The notes under the pieces were generated by a model that did not search any database, was not told the DNA's origin, and was given only the letters and a program-made list of their open reading frames with translations. A program made the translations under genes and the position numbers. This document shows, piece after piece, positions 27,280-36,089 of a stretch of DNA of 37,239 bases. The first letter of the stretch is position 1. Every line of letters begins with the position of its first letter. Origin of the DNA: Ascoidea tarda (nom. inval.) (lineage: Eukaryota > Ascomycota > Saccharomycetes > Ascoideales > Ascoideaceae); contig JAKTTS010000097.1 of assembly GCA_030560485.1 (NCBI GenBank), forward strand, positions 1 to 37,239. The letters run 5' to 3'.

Positions 27280-27318
27280 TTATATTATATTATATTATAT
27301 TATATTATTATATTATAT
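27280..27318. repeat. TTATA-type pentanucleotide repeat in the SDE2/ECM38 promoter
   Basis: A near-perfect run of TTATA units lies 58 bp from the SDE2 ATG in the 313-bp divergent spacer. It could supply TATA function for either gene. The apparent reading frame through it (27272-27496) is a repeat artefact. Confidence 0.85.
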
Positions 27319-27404
27319 GGCATTATATTTCAATATTTCTGTGTCTTGTTTTAAAACGGTGGAAATCTCGATAAGAAGTGCGTGCGAGTCGCTCAGAAGA
27401 CGCA

Positions 27405-27423
27405 GCGTCGTGAATTGCGACGC
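27405..27423. promoter_or_regulatory. Inverted repeat GCGTCG-N7-CGACGC upstream of ECM38
   Basis: Perfect 6-bp arms (27405-27410 and 27418-27423) flank TGAATTG inside a locally GC-rich patch (about 27375-27430) of an AT-rich promoter, 113 bp before the ECM38 ATG. It resembles a dyad bound by a dimeric factor; the factor is unknown. Confidence 0.4.
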
Positions 27424-27535
27424 GCAGCTTATCTATGAGACAATTCGCCATAGTTTTGATCAGACTATGGCTTTTGATGGGATATTTCGACTATAGAACT
27501 GTGTCATGGTTGTTATTCCCTAAAGGACAGAAAAC

Positions 27536-29539
27536 ATGAATATCAAGGACAAACAAAACACAAAAAAACTGCAGAAAATGGCTAAGGAATATTCTGCTGC
27601 TAAAAAGAATCCAGCAGAAGCTATTGCATTCAATAGAAGAGCTTTGGGACATACAAATTCCAAATTTTCGATTTCCTTAGTGGTTGCTATTTTATTGGTT
27701 TGGAGTTTTAAATTTTTGCATCAAAAATTTTTTTACTTGGATGATTTTTCTTACTTTAAGGGTATTTCTAGTAAGCTCTTGGAAGATAGAGGGCATATAT
27801 TAGGTGGGTTTGGAGAGTTTAGTTCTACTTTTGAGCCGGATGAAACACATTTGAAAACTGGAGAGCATGGAGCAGTGACTAGTGATGTTGAAGTCTGTTC
27901 AAAATTGGGGATATCGATCTTAAGAGACCATGAAGGAAATGCAGCTGATGCAGCAGTTACAGTTGGTTTATGTATTGGATTAATTGAATCGTTTAGTGCT
28001 GGTATTGGGGGAGGAGGATTTATTTTGTCATCGAATCACGATAAAGATGAAGTTATAACAATCAATGCAAGGGAAATGGCACCAAGAAAAGCGTATAAAG
28101 ATATGTTTAATTACCAAGAAGACAAAGCTAAGTTTGGAGGGCTAGCTATAGCTATTCCAGGGGAGTTGAAAGGGTTGTATACGTTGTATGAAAAGCATGG
28201 CTCGGGAAATGTTTCATGGAGGGAGTTGATATTGCCTGTGATTGAATTGGCTGAGAATGGATGGAATGCTAGTATTGTTTTAGAAAAAGTTGCGTTGAGA
28301 TTAGGTGAAGCTATATTAAAGAATCCAGATGATTGGGATTTTTTAATTAATAAAGACAATGAGAATAATTTAATTAAAGAAGGCGATTTAATTCAAAGGA
28401 AGAATCTTGCCAATACACTAAGGTTGATTGCCAATAGCGGAAGTGATTTAATTTTTTATGATCCCGAGGGACCAATAGTTAATTCATTAATTAATGTTAT
28501 AGAAAGACATGGAGGAATTATAACAAAAAAAGACTTTGAGAATTATTATGTTAAAGTCGAGCCAGCGTTAAAGACATCTTTTAAGGAATCACGATATGAC
28601 GTATATACAACCTCATCCAGTGCATGTAGTGGGGCAGCCTTGATTGCTGCAATTAATATTCTTGACGGATTTCCTCTAGAAGATTTGGAAGAACAATATG
28701 ATTTAGAGCCAATTGCTACACAGAGGTTAGTTGAAACAATGAAATGGTTGGCATCAGCTAGATCGTTGATGGGGGACAATGATGATGATGACAAAATAGG
28801 TAAGGAGAGAATTGAGGAGGTTTTGAGTGAAGACTGGTCAGACAAAGCAAGAAGGAAGATTAATGATAACTTTACACTCAGTAGTTGGAAAGATTATAAG
28901 CCTGCGTATGAAATCAATGAGCCCCATGGAACAACCAGTTTTTCGATAGTTGATAAATATAACAATGCGATTTCCATGATATCAACAGTTAATTTATATT
29001 TTGGGTCTATGGTTATCGACCGTGAAACTGGAATTATATTGAATGATGAGATGGACGATTTTTCAATACCAACAAAGGAAAACGAGTTCAAACTACAGCC
29101 TTCGATATTCAATTTCATTAAACCATTCAAGAGGCCATTATCATCATCGGCACCAGTGATAATTAAAGACAAGAAGAATGGAAATTTGCCAGATTTAGTT
29201 TTATCAGCAAGTGGTGGCAGTAGAATTACAACGTCAATTTTGCAGGCTATCATAAGAATATACCATTACGATATGACATTGTTAGAGAGCATATCCTTCC
29301 CTAGATTGCACCACCAACTACTTCCCAACAAGATATTGCTTGAAAAAGAGACGGATTATTTTAGGTTCAACAGCAGCGATGAGAAGTATGAAAGGGTGAT
29401 TAGCGAAATGGGCGAAAAGGGACACAAGATTGAGCTCATCAGCTCAGTTAGTGCAATGAATGGAATCAAAAGAAAGCAGACCAAGTTGGAGGCAGTTGGC
29501 GATTGGTGGAGGAAAAGAGGTGGCGGATGGTGTTACTGA
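27536..29539 (+). CDS. ECM38: Gamma-glutamyltransferase (glutathione hydrolase)
   Basis: The enzyme cleaves the gamma-glutamyl bond of glutathione at the vacuolar membrane in yeast and is activated by self-cleavage before a catalytic Thr. The 667-residue product has a cytosolic basic N-terminus and one signal-anchor helix (about 44-61). The large-subunit motifs are HGAVTSD, GNAADAAV, GIGGGGF and the substrate-binding AREMAP. The small subunit should begin at Thr466 in PHGTTSFSIVD, followed by LNDEMDDFS, and SASGGSRI near the oxyanion site. Most homologues have His two residues after the catalytic Thr (T-T/A-H); here it is Ser. The usual SPGGS reads SASGGS. The fold is intact and length is normal. 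An alternative start is the Met at 27578. Confidence 0.93.
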   Translation: MNIKDKQNTKKLQKMAKEYSAAKKNPAEAIAFNRRALGHTNSKFSISLVVAILLVWSFKFLHQKFFYLDDFSYFKGISSKLLEDRGHILGGFGEFSSTFEPDETHLKTGEHGAVTSDVEVCSKLGISILRDHEGNAADAAVTVGLCIGLIESFSAGIGGGGFILSSNHDKDEVITINAREMAPRKAYKDMFNYQEDKAKFGGLAIAIPGELKGLYTLYEKHGSGNVSWRELILPVIELAENGWNASIVLEKVALRLGEAILKNPDDWDFLINKDNENNLIKEGDLIQRKNLANTLRLIANSGSDLIFYDPEGPIVNSLINVIERHGGIITKKDFENYYVKVEPALKTSFKESRYDVYTTSSSACSGAALIAAINILDGFPLEDLEEQYDLEPIATQRLVETMKWLASARSLMGDNDDDDKIGKERIEEVLSEDWSDKARRKINDNFTLSSWKDYKPAYEINEPHGTTSFSIVDKYNNAISMISTVNLYFGSMVIDRETGIILNDEMDDFSIPTKENEFKLQPSIFNFIKPFKRPLSSSAPVIIKDKKNGNLPDLVLSASGGSRITTSILQAIIRIYHYDMTLLESISFPRLHHQLLPNKILLEKETDYFRFNSSDEKYERVISEMGEKGHKIELISSVSAMNGIKRKQTKLEAVGDWWRKRGGGWCY

Positions 29540-29741
29540 AGGAAAAATCATGGAATTTGTGTTTATGGTTCTGGTTTGAGTTTGTGCAGACTTTTTTTTT
29601 CGATTTTCGACTTTGAATTTTCCAGCCAAACTTTTCATTTTGGTTTTGTTGTGAAATTGATCAATATTTTCTTAAGTAGTTTAAGGTTGGTATATCTCTG
29701 TTTAGGCCCACTGATTTATGCGTAGTTTCAGCAAGAACTGC

Positions 29742-29762
29742 TGCGGGAAAAAGAGCCCCGCA
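29742..29762. promoter_or_regulatory. Inverted repeat TGCGGG-N9-CCCGCA
   Basis: Perfect 6-bp arms (29742-29747, 29757-29762) lie 200 bp after the ECM38 stop. It could be a hairpin in the ECM38 3' region or a CGG/CCG dyad of the sort bound by Zn2Cys6 factors. There is no T-tract that would argue for a Pol III terminator. Confidence 0.35.
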
Positions 29763-29840
29763 TATTTTTAATTAAACACAAAATTAATATTTCAGTGATT
29801 TTCGGCTTTTCAAATTCTCAGAAATATTGACAAATATTGA

Positions 29841-30262
29841 AAAGCAAATACCGCGGAGAAAAAATGCATCACAGATTCTAGACTGCTAGACACAGTTTTT
29901 ATTGATCAAGTTATAGGTGTGCTTAGCAATTCTAGTAGAAAACACAGTTTCGAATTAGGTAAAAAACCTTTATTAGGAAATGAAGGTAGCCAATTTCTGG
30001 ATTTCCAGGTTTATTCGCCAGCATTGAAATTCGAGAATAAAAAATGGAATGGGATGGTTGCTTTTTTTTTTGATTTGGATCTTAACGCACCTCAAATTAA
30101 AGCAACAATATTCCTATTGTTGGATATGATTGGTATTGCAAAAAAATAATAATAATATGTGGAAAAGAATTCTTGCCTGATTATTTGGAATCTGTACCAC
30201 TGCATGAAATGTATCTTTCTTTTATCCCGCATCCTTTGAACGATACAAGGAAAATGAGCTGA
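29841..30262 (+). pseudogene. Possible broken coding relic, unrecognised
   Basis: From 29841 to 30149 one frame is open for 102 codons with no ATG near its start. It reads like protein (for example DTVFIDQVIGVLSNSSRKHS and KKWNGMVAFFFDLDLNAPQI). It stops at TAA within an A-rich, AATAATAAT slippage-prone run. From 30152 another frame continues with a protein-like stretch (CGKEFLPDYLESVPLHEMY, then IPHPLNDTRKMS) to a TGA at 30260. This looks like a gene remnant that lost its start and was broken by a frameshift. I do not recognise the parent family. It could also be chance open frame; AT-rich DNA makes 100 stop-free codons uncommon but not impossible. Confidence 0.35.
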
Positions 30263-30395
30263 AGCCATGCATTGTGTTTTCGGAGAGTTCCAAGCCTGAA
30301 CGGGTTGCTGCTTTGCTGGGTTTGTTTACTTTTGGTTTTTGATCCACTACAGTGCAAACACCTGATTTCGATAACAAATCGGTTTCAGAATCAGT

Positions 30396-30683
30396 ACCGG
30401 GCTCAGTGCGGCCCGTTCGTGGCGCAAAACTGCTGCCGCGCCCCAGCTGTCAGTAACCGGAAAACTCATTGTACTGGGCACGAACCGCGCTACGCACGCT
30501 GCACGCCGCCGGCAACGCCTGAAGCACGCGCAACGCACACCACGGTGCCTCTCAGCTTGCACGCGAGATGCAATGCATCAGTCTGCACCAGCGCATACAC
30601 GGGGCACTCCCGAAGTCGAGCACGAAAGATAAACACAAGCGAACACTGGAGCAAGCGCACACCCTACCTCCAGCACCGGGCTC
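30396..30683. other. GC-rich island in the ECM38-MSB1 spacer
   Basis: Counting by hand, 30421-30660 is 147/240 G+C (about 61%), with the line 30481-30540 at 72%, while 31021-31080 is 13%. CpG is frequent. No frame with an ATG codes for anything recognisable on either strand, and there is no tRNA B-box. The 13-bp imperfect direct repeat CAGNACCGGGCTC (30392-30404 and 30671-30683) marks its edges. It could be a structured non-coding RNA gene, a regulatory CpG-rich element for MSB1, or inserted foreign DNA. Confidence 0.6.
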
Positions 30684-31342
30684 TTCTCAGCGCTTTTCTC
30701 GCTGTTTCGAGCACTAGACGAAGCATTTGATTGTTCCTTTTGTTTTATTGTCTCTGAAAAGTTTTTGTCCACGAATCGCAGCATTGTTCTCTGGTGTTTT
30801 CTTGTTATTGAATCAGCACCTATCTTTTATCCTGAGCAGGTCCTTCAATTGGTATTAGAAACAGAAAAATCGCTGCTATTATTGTGTTTCTGGCTTTGTG
30901 CTGTGTTGGTTCATTTCGTTAACTTTTTTGCCAATCTTATATCGCTTCTTTTGTTTATGTTTTTATTTTAAGCATTATTGATCACTAATCTAAACCATAA
31001 AATTTACCTTGGCTCCTGTTTGATTTTATTATATATCGTTTTCCTTTTCATTCAAATCAAAATTAAAAAAAAAAAATTAAATTAAATATAGCAACCAATA
31101 TACACAGCCATCTGAAAACGATCCACTTCATTCACTTATTGTTTCAATCCCATATTCTCATCCACTTCAATTCTTTCTCAACAGCTACCTCCACCATTGA
31201 TCCATCTCCCTATCCAATCTTCATATATATAAAAAAAAGCTCTCTACACTCCATAATATATTCGACTCTTGAAAATACTAGTAAATCAATAGGTCAATAG
31301 ATCAAAACAAAAAGCTGAATTATCTTACAACTTTATCAAATA
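30684..31342 (+). promoter_or_regulatory. MSB1 upstream region with A12 tract and TATA box
   Basis: The distal part is T-rich without a gene. A poly(dA) tract (A12, 31065-31076) lies in very AT-rich DNA, and a TATATATAAA box (31224-31233) sits about 110 bp before the MSB1 ATG, followed by an A8 run. This looks like a nucleosome-depleted core promoter. Confidence 0.5.
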
Positions 31343-34300
31343 ATGAACAAAGTGAGAAATCCCTCAAGATTTCCTTCTTTTACTCAGAAACAATACTATA
31401 CTTCCTCCAATCCCCAATCTTCATCTTTACTGGACATAGACTCAATCCACGATTTGGATTCAATAGAATCTCTCCAGGAATTTCACACATCGACAGTGCG
31501 TGAGTTGATCCATCTACTCACCTCTGAAATTAAAAAACATGGTTCACAGACTCCCTACATTTTTTTGCCCTTTCGATCCCAAAATGACGACAAAAAACTA
31601 TCCTTTTTTCTAAAAAATGTATTGCAAAATATAAACAACAAATCCCTTATTAAGTCAGTAATATCAAAAACCGACGTCTTCACTTTAATGTCTTCTTTGA
31701 AATACTTGTGGTCAAGACTACCAAACCAATCAATAATAGAGTGGGATGCATATCTCAAGTTCAAAGAACAAGAAAAAATTCAGGATTACCCCAGAACTGC
31801 TTTCTTGGATATAATGCCCTCTTGCTTATCAACTCCTGATTCGGCTTCAATAGTTTACGATTTTCTAGATTTGCTAGTAAGAATCGCTGCTTATACAAAA
31901 GAAAACAAACTAAGTGGAAGAAAAGTTGCACGATTAGCTGGCTTGTGGGTTTTTAATGGCCCTCCTCCTAACGACTCAAATCTAATCAACAATTACAACA
32001 GAAATCAACCTTCTTTCTCTAATGGTCTAAAGGTTTGGTCTCCTGCAGCTGATGCCACTTTCCATTTACTTTTATCCTTTATCAGAGGAATGGCTCAAAA
32101 TGATAAGCAAAAAAACAAAACAACAGAAAAATCCCTACTCTCTCTAATAGAAAGAAACTCTTATCCACCCAAAAATTCATCCTCTTCCTCTCATCTAACC
32201 TCAATTCCAATCGTTACTATATACTCTCAAGTCCTATCATCTGATCCACTTGAACTAATCGAAAGCGCTAGCAAAACTTTATCTTTTGATAGACCAGAAT
32301 TATATGACGACCCCAATCACTACAAAATCTTGAAATCTCTATTCAGAGATCCAAAACTAGACATCCAAGATAAACTAACCAACGAATCCTCAAAAATCCT
32401 CGCAAAATTATCAAAAGATAACGATTATCCCTTATTGAAAAACGGCTGGTATCCTCAATTTGCTCCCCTTAATTCAAGCATTTTATCATCAGATGACGAA
32501 GATGACGATATAAATCCAAACTTGCCTCTACACAAAGCTACTGTATCAAAAATCTTAATAGACGATTATTACATTTGGGCTTGGATGGCTTCACTATCTC
32601 CTGAATCTTCAGATTCAAAAAGAGCCTTATTCGGCAACACAATCATAGCTGAATTCACTTACGCTAAAAATCAAGTTAAATGGCTAGCTATTCAAGAATG
32701 CAAATTGTCTGATCCTAAAAACGATACAATTCCCAATTCCCTGAAAACAAGAAATGCTATTGTTGATGATTTCGATAAACCTCTTTTAAACCCCTCTAAA
32801 GGCGGTGATGTTACGAGATCAAGTAGCCACTATACTACAAACACAATTGATAGTGTCTCATCATCTAAAAGTGCAAGATCTTTTTCTGGTGCTAAATTCA
32901 AAAACATGTTCAAATTTGGTAAAAAAAATAAAATTGAAAAGGATAAAAACGACGATTTCAGATTGTCCAGATTTATTGTAGCTGAGAATATCGGCCTGTT
33001 GCCAGAAATCGAAACTAATGATTATAGATTAAGTATGCCTTTAGGTGCTTTTACCTTCGATGATATTCCAAAGACTGCTGAAAATCCACAATCCAAACAT
33101 GAATCTACTGTTTCAGCTAATAATAATAATAACAACAGCACTAATGGTATGGTTCCTGAGAGCAGTAATCAAAGCACTTTAACTATAACTGAAAAATTAG
33201 CTGTCCCAGGTAATGAATCACCTACAAAATCAATGATCGATAACTATTACGCACCAAGCGATCTAATGATATCTCCACCTGTTTCACCTGGTCGAATTAA
33301 ATCTCAATTTTATGACGATATTAGCAGTAAAAATAGTCGAAACAGCTTGAGAGAAATTGTCAATTTAATTGATAATTTGAATTGTCAAACTGACGAAGTT
33401 GAAAAGCAATTAAAATCTTCCTCCTCAAATATAAATTCTATCAAAAGTAAAAGATCAACATTAAATACATTCAATGATGAGAAAGGTTTAAATGAACCAA
33501 TAAATACAGCTAGAACGTCTGTTTCTTCTTTGAAAAATCCTAGTTCAGTTGGCGCCACTGCAATCCCAAATCCTTATTCCGATGAAAAAATAGAAACATA
33601 TCCTGAACCAACAGTCTCGCCTGTTGATCCCGATTTTGATAAAAAATTCATTCAAACACTAGATACTAATAACGTACCCAATTTTTATCCACCAAATTCT
33701 AGTCCAAAAAGAAACAGTCGCCAACTGGCTAGAAACAGCTCACCACTTCGAAATAACATAAATTTTACTGAACAAGATGATAGTATTGACGATGATGATG
33801 ATGATGATTCACATAATTTAAGTATAATAGATAAATATAGATCTACAGTATCAGTCAATTCCAATAAAAGAATTTCAAATACTTCAAATCAACCTCCATC
33901 ACACAATTCTGTCAATTCCAATCAACTTCAAAATATCAATTCTATACCTTCCAATAAATATCCCGGATCAATTAACTCTAATCGTCACTCTAATGCCAGA
34001 CAGTCCAATTTATCAATTAACTCAGTGCAATCCAAAACAAGTTCATTCCAACAAGTAGCTCCACTAGCATATGCTGCACAGAAAGAACCACAACCAAACA
34101 TTCAACCTATTAACGAAAGAGGTGAATATGAAAATGGAAATAGAATGGGAGATGTTAACAATTCATTTGATTCCACTGGTAGTGTACATAACATTGATGG
34201 AAGCACACCTGGAACAAGTCCATATGGACAATATGATCAAGCCGCATACAATCAGTATAATGGAAACATTGGGAAAAATGTAAATAATGGACCAAATCGA

Positions 34301-35518
34301 TCGTCATCGCCTTCAAAAAGATCTGCACATTATAATCAAGATGTTCCACAGAACGCTAATATCGAAGAAAGAAAGCCACCAATTCGAGGACCACCACCAG
34401 TTCCAACTGCCAACCCACCAGCACCACCTATTGGGATGAATAATTATTCCCCACAGCAACCTCACCAAGAACGGTATTATGGGGATGTTAACGATGGATA
34501 TGGGGATAATTATAATCAAATTCCTCAACAAATAAATGCTCCTCCTCAAGGTGGACAATATTACAATAATAATACAAATAATTCAAGTAATAGATCATTG
34601 CCAAATTCTCAAAGAAATTCAAGAACTCGTGGATTTGCGCCAAATCAAGGTCAAGTTCAAGGATCAATACCAGGACCAATACCAAATCAAAACGTTCAAA
34701 CTCCACAACAAGCTTCACAACAAGATTATTTTGAAGACAATTATTATGATAACGGATACTATGATAGCAATGGGAATTACTATAGTAATGATAATTACTA
34801 TCAACAACAAGCTTCTATGCAACAGCCTGTTCAACCACAATCAATGCCACCAATGGGTTCTCCAATTCAACAAGGTGGTTTGCCCCCTCCATCAGGACCG
34901 CCACCACCTCCCCCTCAACATCAGTATAATGGGCAATATAACAATAATCAATATCGAGGCCCCAATCTGCCACAAACAGTCAATTACAACAATCAACCAG
35001 TCAATTATAATAATCAAGCAGTATCACCTGGACAATCTCAACCATATAGAGGAGCTATTAGATATCCAGTTGCAAGAAATGCTAATGACAGCTCAAATTC
35101 ACTCAATAATAATGCTAATTATGATCAAAGGTATTATCAACAGCCAATTCCACCAGCACAACAACAAGGTCAACCAATGGGCATGGGTCAGCCAATGCCA
35201 GCTCCAATCAATACACAAATGTATGGACCTCCAAGCCAACCACAGTCGCAAAATCAATCACCTATTAGTCCATCGGGAAGGTTTCAAACTCCAAATTCAA
35301 GACCCCAGCCCAGGTTTAGAGGATCAGGGGGTTATGGAGGATCTCCAAAGATGAATGGCAATAGTACTAGTCCAACCAATCCTCCAAAGACAACTAGTGA
35401 TTTAGCTATTTCAGGAATGCCAATAGTTTCCGGATTTAATAAATTACATGGGCCGGGAAGTAAACAAACAGATAAAAAAAATTTACGGGCAGCTTTGATG
35501 AATAATAATATGCTTTAA
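31343..35518 (+). CDS. MSB1: Msb1-like polarity protein (Msb1-Mug8 domain)
   Basis: Msb1 is a multicopy suppressor of cdc24 and cdc42 defects and works in bud-site polarity and Rho signalling. The 1391-residue product (1137 in S. cerevisiae) carries the Msb1-Mug8 domain (formerly DUF1708, RhoGAP-like) at about 45-480: TVRELIHLLTSEIKKHG, YPRTAFLDIMPSCLSTPDS, KLSGRKVARLAGLWVF and KVWSPAADATFHLLLSF are its conserved blocks. After about 490 the chain is disordered: Ser-rich basic stretches, an Asp run (about 815), and an Asn/Gln/Pro/Tyr-rich prion-like tail with PPPSGPPPPPPQ (about 1180-1192), suited to SH3 or profilin-type contacts. The upstream spacer is unusually long at 1.8 kb. Confidence 0.85.
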   Translation: MNKVRNPSRFPSFTQKQYYTSSNPQSSSLLDIDSIHDLDSIESLQEFHTSTVRELIHLLTSEIKKHGSQTPYIFLPFRSQNDDKKLSFFLKNVLQNINNKSLIKSVISKTDVFTLMSSLKYLWSRLPNQSIIEWDAYLKFKEQEKIQDYPRTAFLDIMPSCLSTPDSASIVYDFLDLLVRIAAYTKENKLSGRKVARLAGLWVFNGPPPNDSNLINNYNRNQPSFSNGLKVWSPAADATFHLLLSFIRGMAQNDKQKNKTTEKSLLSLIERNSYPPKNSSSSSHLTSIPIVTIYSQVLSSDPLELIESASKTLSFDRPELYDDPNHYKILKSLFRDPKLDIQDKLTNESSKILAKLSKDNDYPLLKNGWYPQFAPLNSSILSSDDEDDDINPNLPLHKATVSKILIDDYYIWAWMASLSPESSDSKRALFGNTIIAEFTYAKNQVKWLAIQECKLSDPKNDTIPNSLKTRNAIVDDFDKPLLNPSKGGDVTRSSSHYTTNTIDSVSSSKSARSFSGAKFKNMFKFGKKNKIEKDKNDDFRLSRFIVAENIGLLPEIETNDYRLSMPLGAFTFDDIPKTAENPQSKHESTVSANNNNNNSTNGMVPESSNQSTLTITEKLAVPGNESPTKSMIDNYYAPSDLMISPPVSPGRIKSQFYDDISSKNSRNSLREIVNLIDNLNCQTDEVEKQLKSSSSNINSIKSKRSTLNTFNDEKGLNEPINTARTSVSSLKNPSSVGATAIPNPYSDEKIETYPEPTVSPVDPDFDKKFIQTLDTNNVPNFYPPNSSPKRNSRQLARNSSPLRNNINFTEQDDSIDDDDDDDSHNLSIIDKYRSTVSVNSNKRISNTSNQPPSHNSVNSNQLQNINSIPSNKYPGSINSNRHSNARQSNLSINSVQSKTSSFQQVAPLAYAAQKEPQPNIQPINERGEYENGNRMGDVNNSFDSTGSVHNIDGSTPGTSPYGQYDQAAYNQYNGNIGKNVNNGPNRSSSPSKRSAHYNQDVPQNANIEERKPPIRGPPPVPTANPPAPPIGMNNYSPQQPHQERYYGDVNDGYGDNYNQIPQQINAPPQGGQYYNNNTNNSSNRSLPNSQRNSRTRGFAPNQGQVQGSIPGPIPNQNVQTPQQASQQDYFEDNYYDNGYYDSNGNYYSNDNYYQQQASMQQPVQPQSMPPMGSPIQQGGLPPPSGPPPPPPQHQYNGQYNNNQYRGPNLPQTVNYNNQPVNYNNQAVSPGQSQPYRGAIRYPVARNANDSSNSLNNNANYDQRYYQQPIPPAQQQGQPMGMGQPMPAPINTQMYGPPSQPQSQNQSPISPSGRFQTPNSRPQPRFRGSGGYGGSPKMNGNSTSPTNPPKTTSDLAISGMPIVSGFNKLHGPGSKQTDKKNLRAALMNNNML

Positions 35519-36089
35519 TGAACAAATTTTTAAGGCGAGTGAAAAAAGTAAGGAAAGAAAAAAAAATGATGATTATTCTGATTTTAATCATATTACGTTT
35601 TTTTGATTTTAGTTATTGTATTTTTTTTTCGAAATCAAAATTAACATTGGTTTTGTTTATTGAATTTTTTTAAAAAAATTTTAGTTTTAGTTTTTTGTGT
35701 TTTTTTGTTTCTATTCTCAACTATTCTTTAATACTTTTTGATTTTCTTTTACCGATTTTATTGTTTCTTTATTATATTACTGAAAGCTTCAGAATTTCTT
35801 ATTAAATGATATACAATTGTTATTTTCTGTTTTTTGTTCTCTATTTTTATCTATTATTTTCCATTATCTATTTTATTTTAACTAATCAATTATTTTGTTC
35901 TTTTCTATTCATATTTAATACAAATTTTTACATTGTTCTCAAACTTTTAGATACTTCTCCCTCTCGTCCGAATTGAGCAGCTCCAAGCGACCCGTGTTAG
36001 ATTTTTCGAAGTGAAATATTTTGAAAAAAAACAGAAAATAGGTGGAGAAAGAAAAGAATCATCGAGAAGAGAAGTAAAAGCAGTGGAAG
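35519..36089. other. MSB1-RKM4 intergenic region, 571 bp
   Basis: The region is T-rich and A-rich with many homopolymer runs; the first half is probably the MSB1 3' UTR. A short GC-richer patch (about 35960-35995, with GACCCGTGTTAG) lies about 100 bp before the RKM4 ATG and may be a factor site. No gene, tRNA box or splice-signal set is visible. Confidence 0.5.

Noticed and set aside
27272-27496. 74-codon open frame upstream of ECM38
   Set aside because: It is a translation of the TTATA repeat followed by a GC-rich dyad, with no protein-like pattern.
30400-30720. tRNA, SRP RNA, RNase P or snRNA in the GC island
   Set aside because: I found no A/B box pair and none of the signature words I know for these RNAs; a covariance-model scan would be needed to exclude a divergent copy.
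30272-30730. 152-codon open frame across the GC-rich island
   Set aside because: It begins with TTG, not ATG. The translation is Cys/Arg/Thr-rich with no domain, and high GC naturally lowers stop frequency.
34071-35354. Alternative-frame ORFs inside MSB1, up to 272 codons
   Set aside because: They are shadows of the CAA/AAT/CCA-rich prion-like tail; composition explains the lack of stops.
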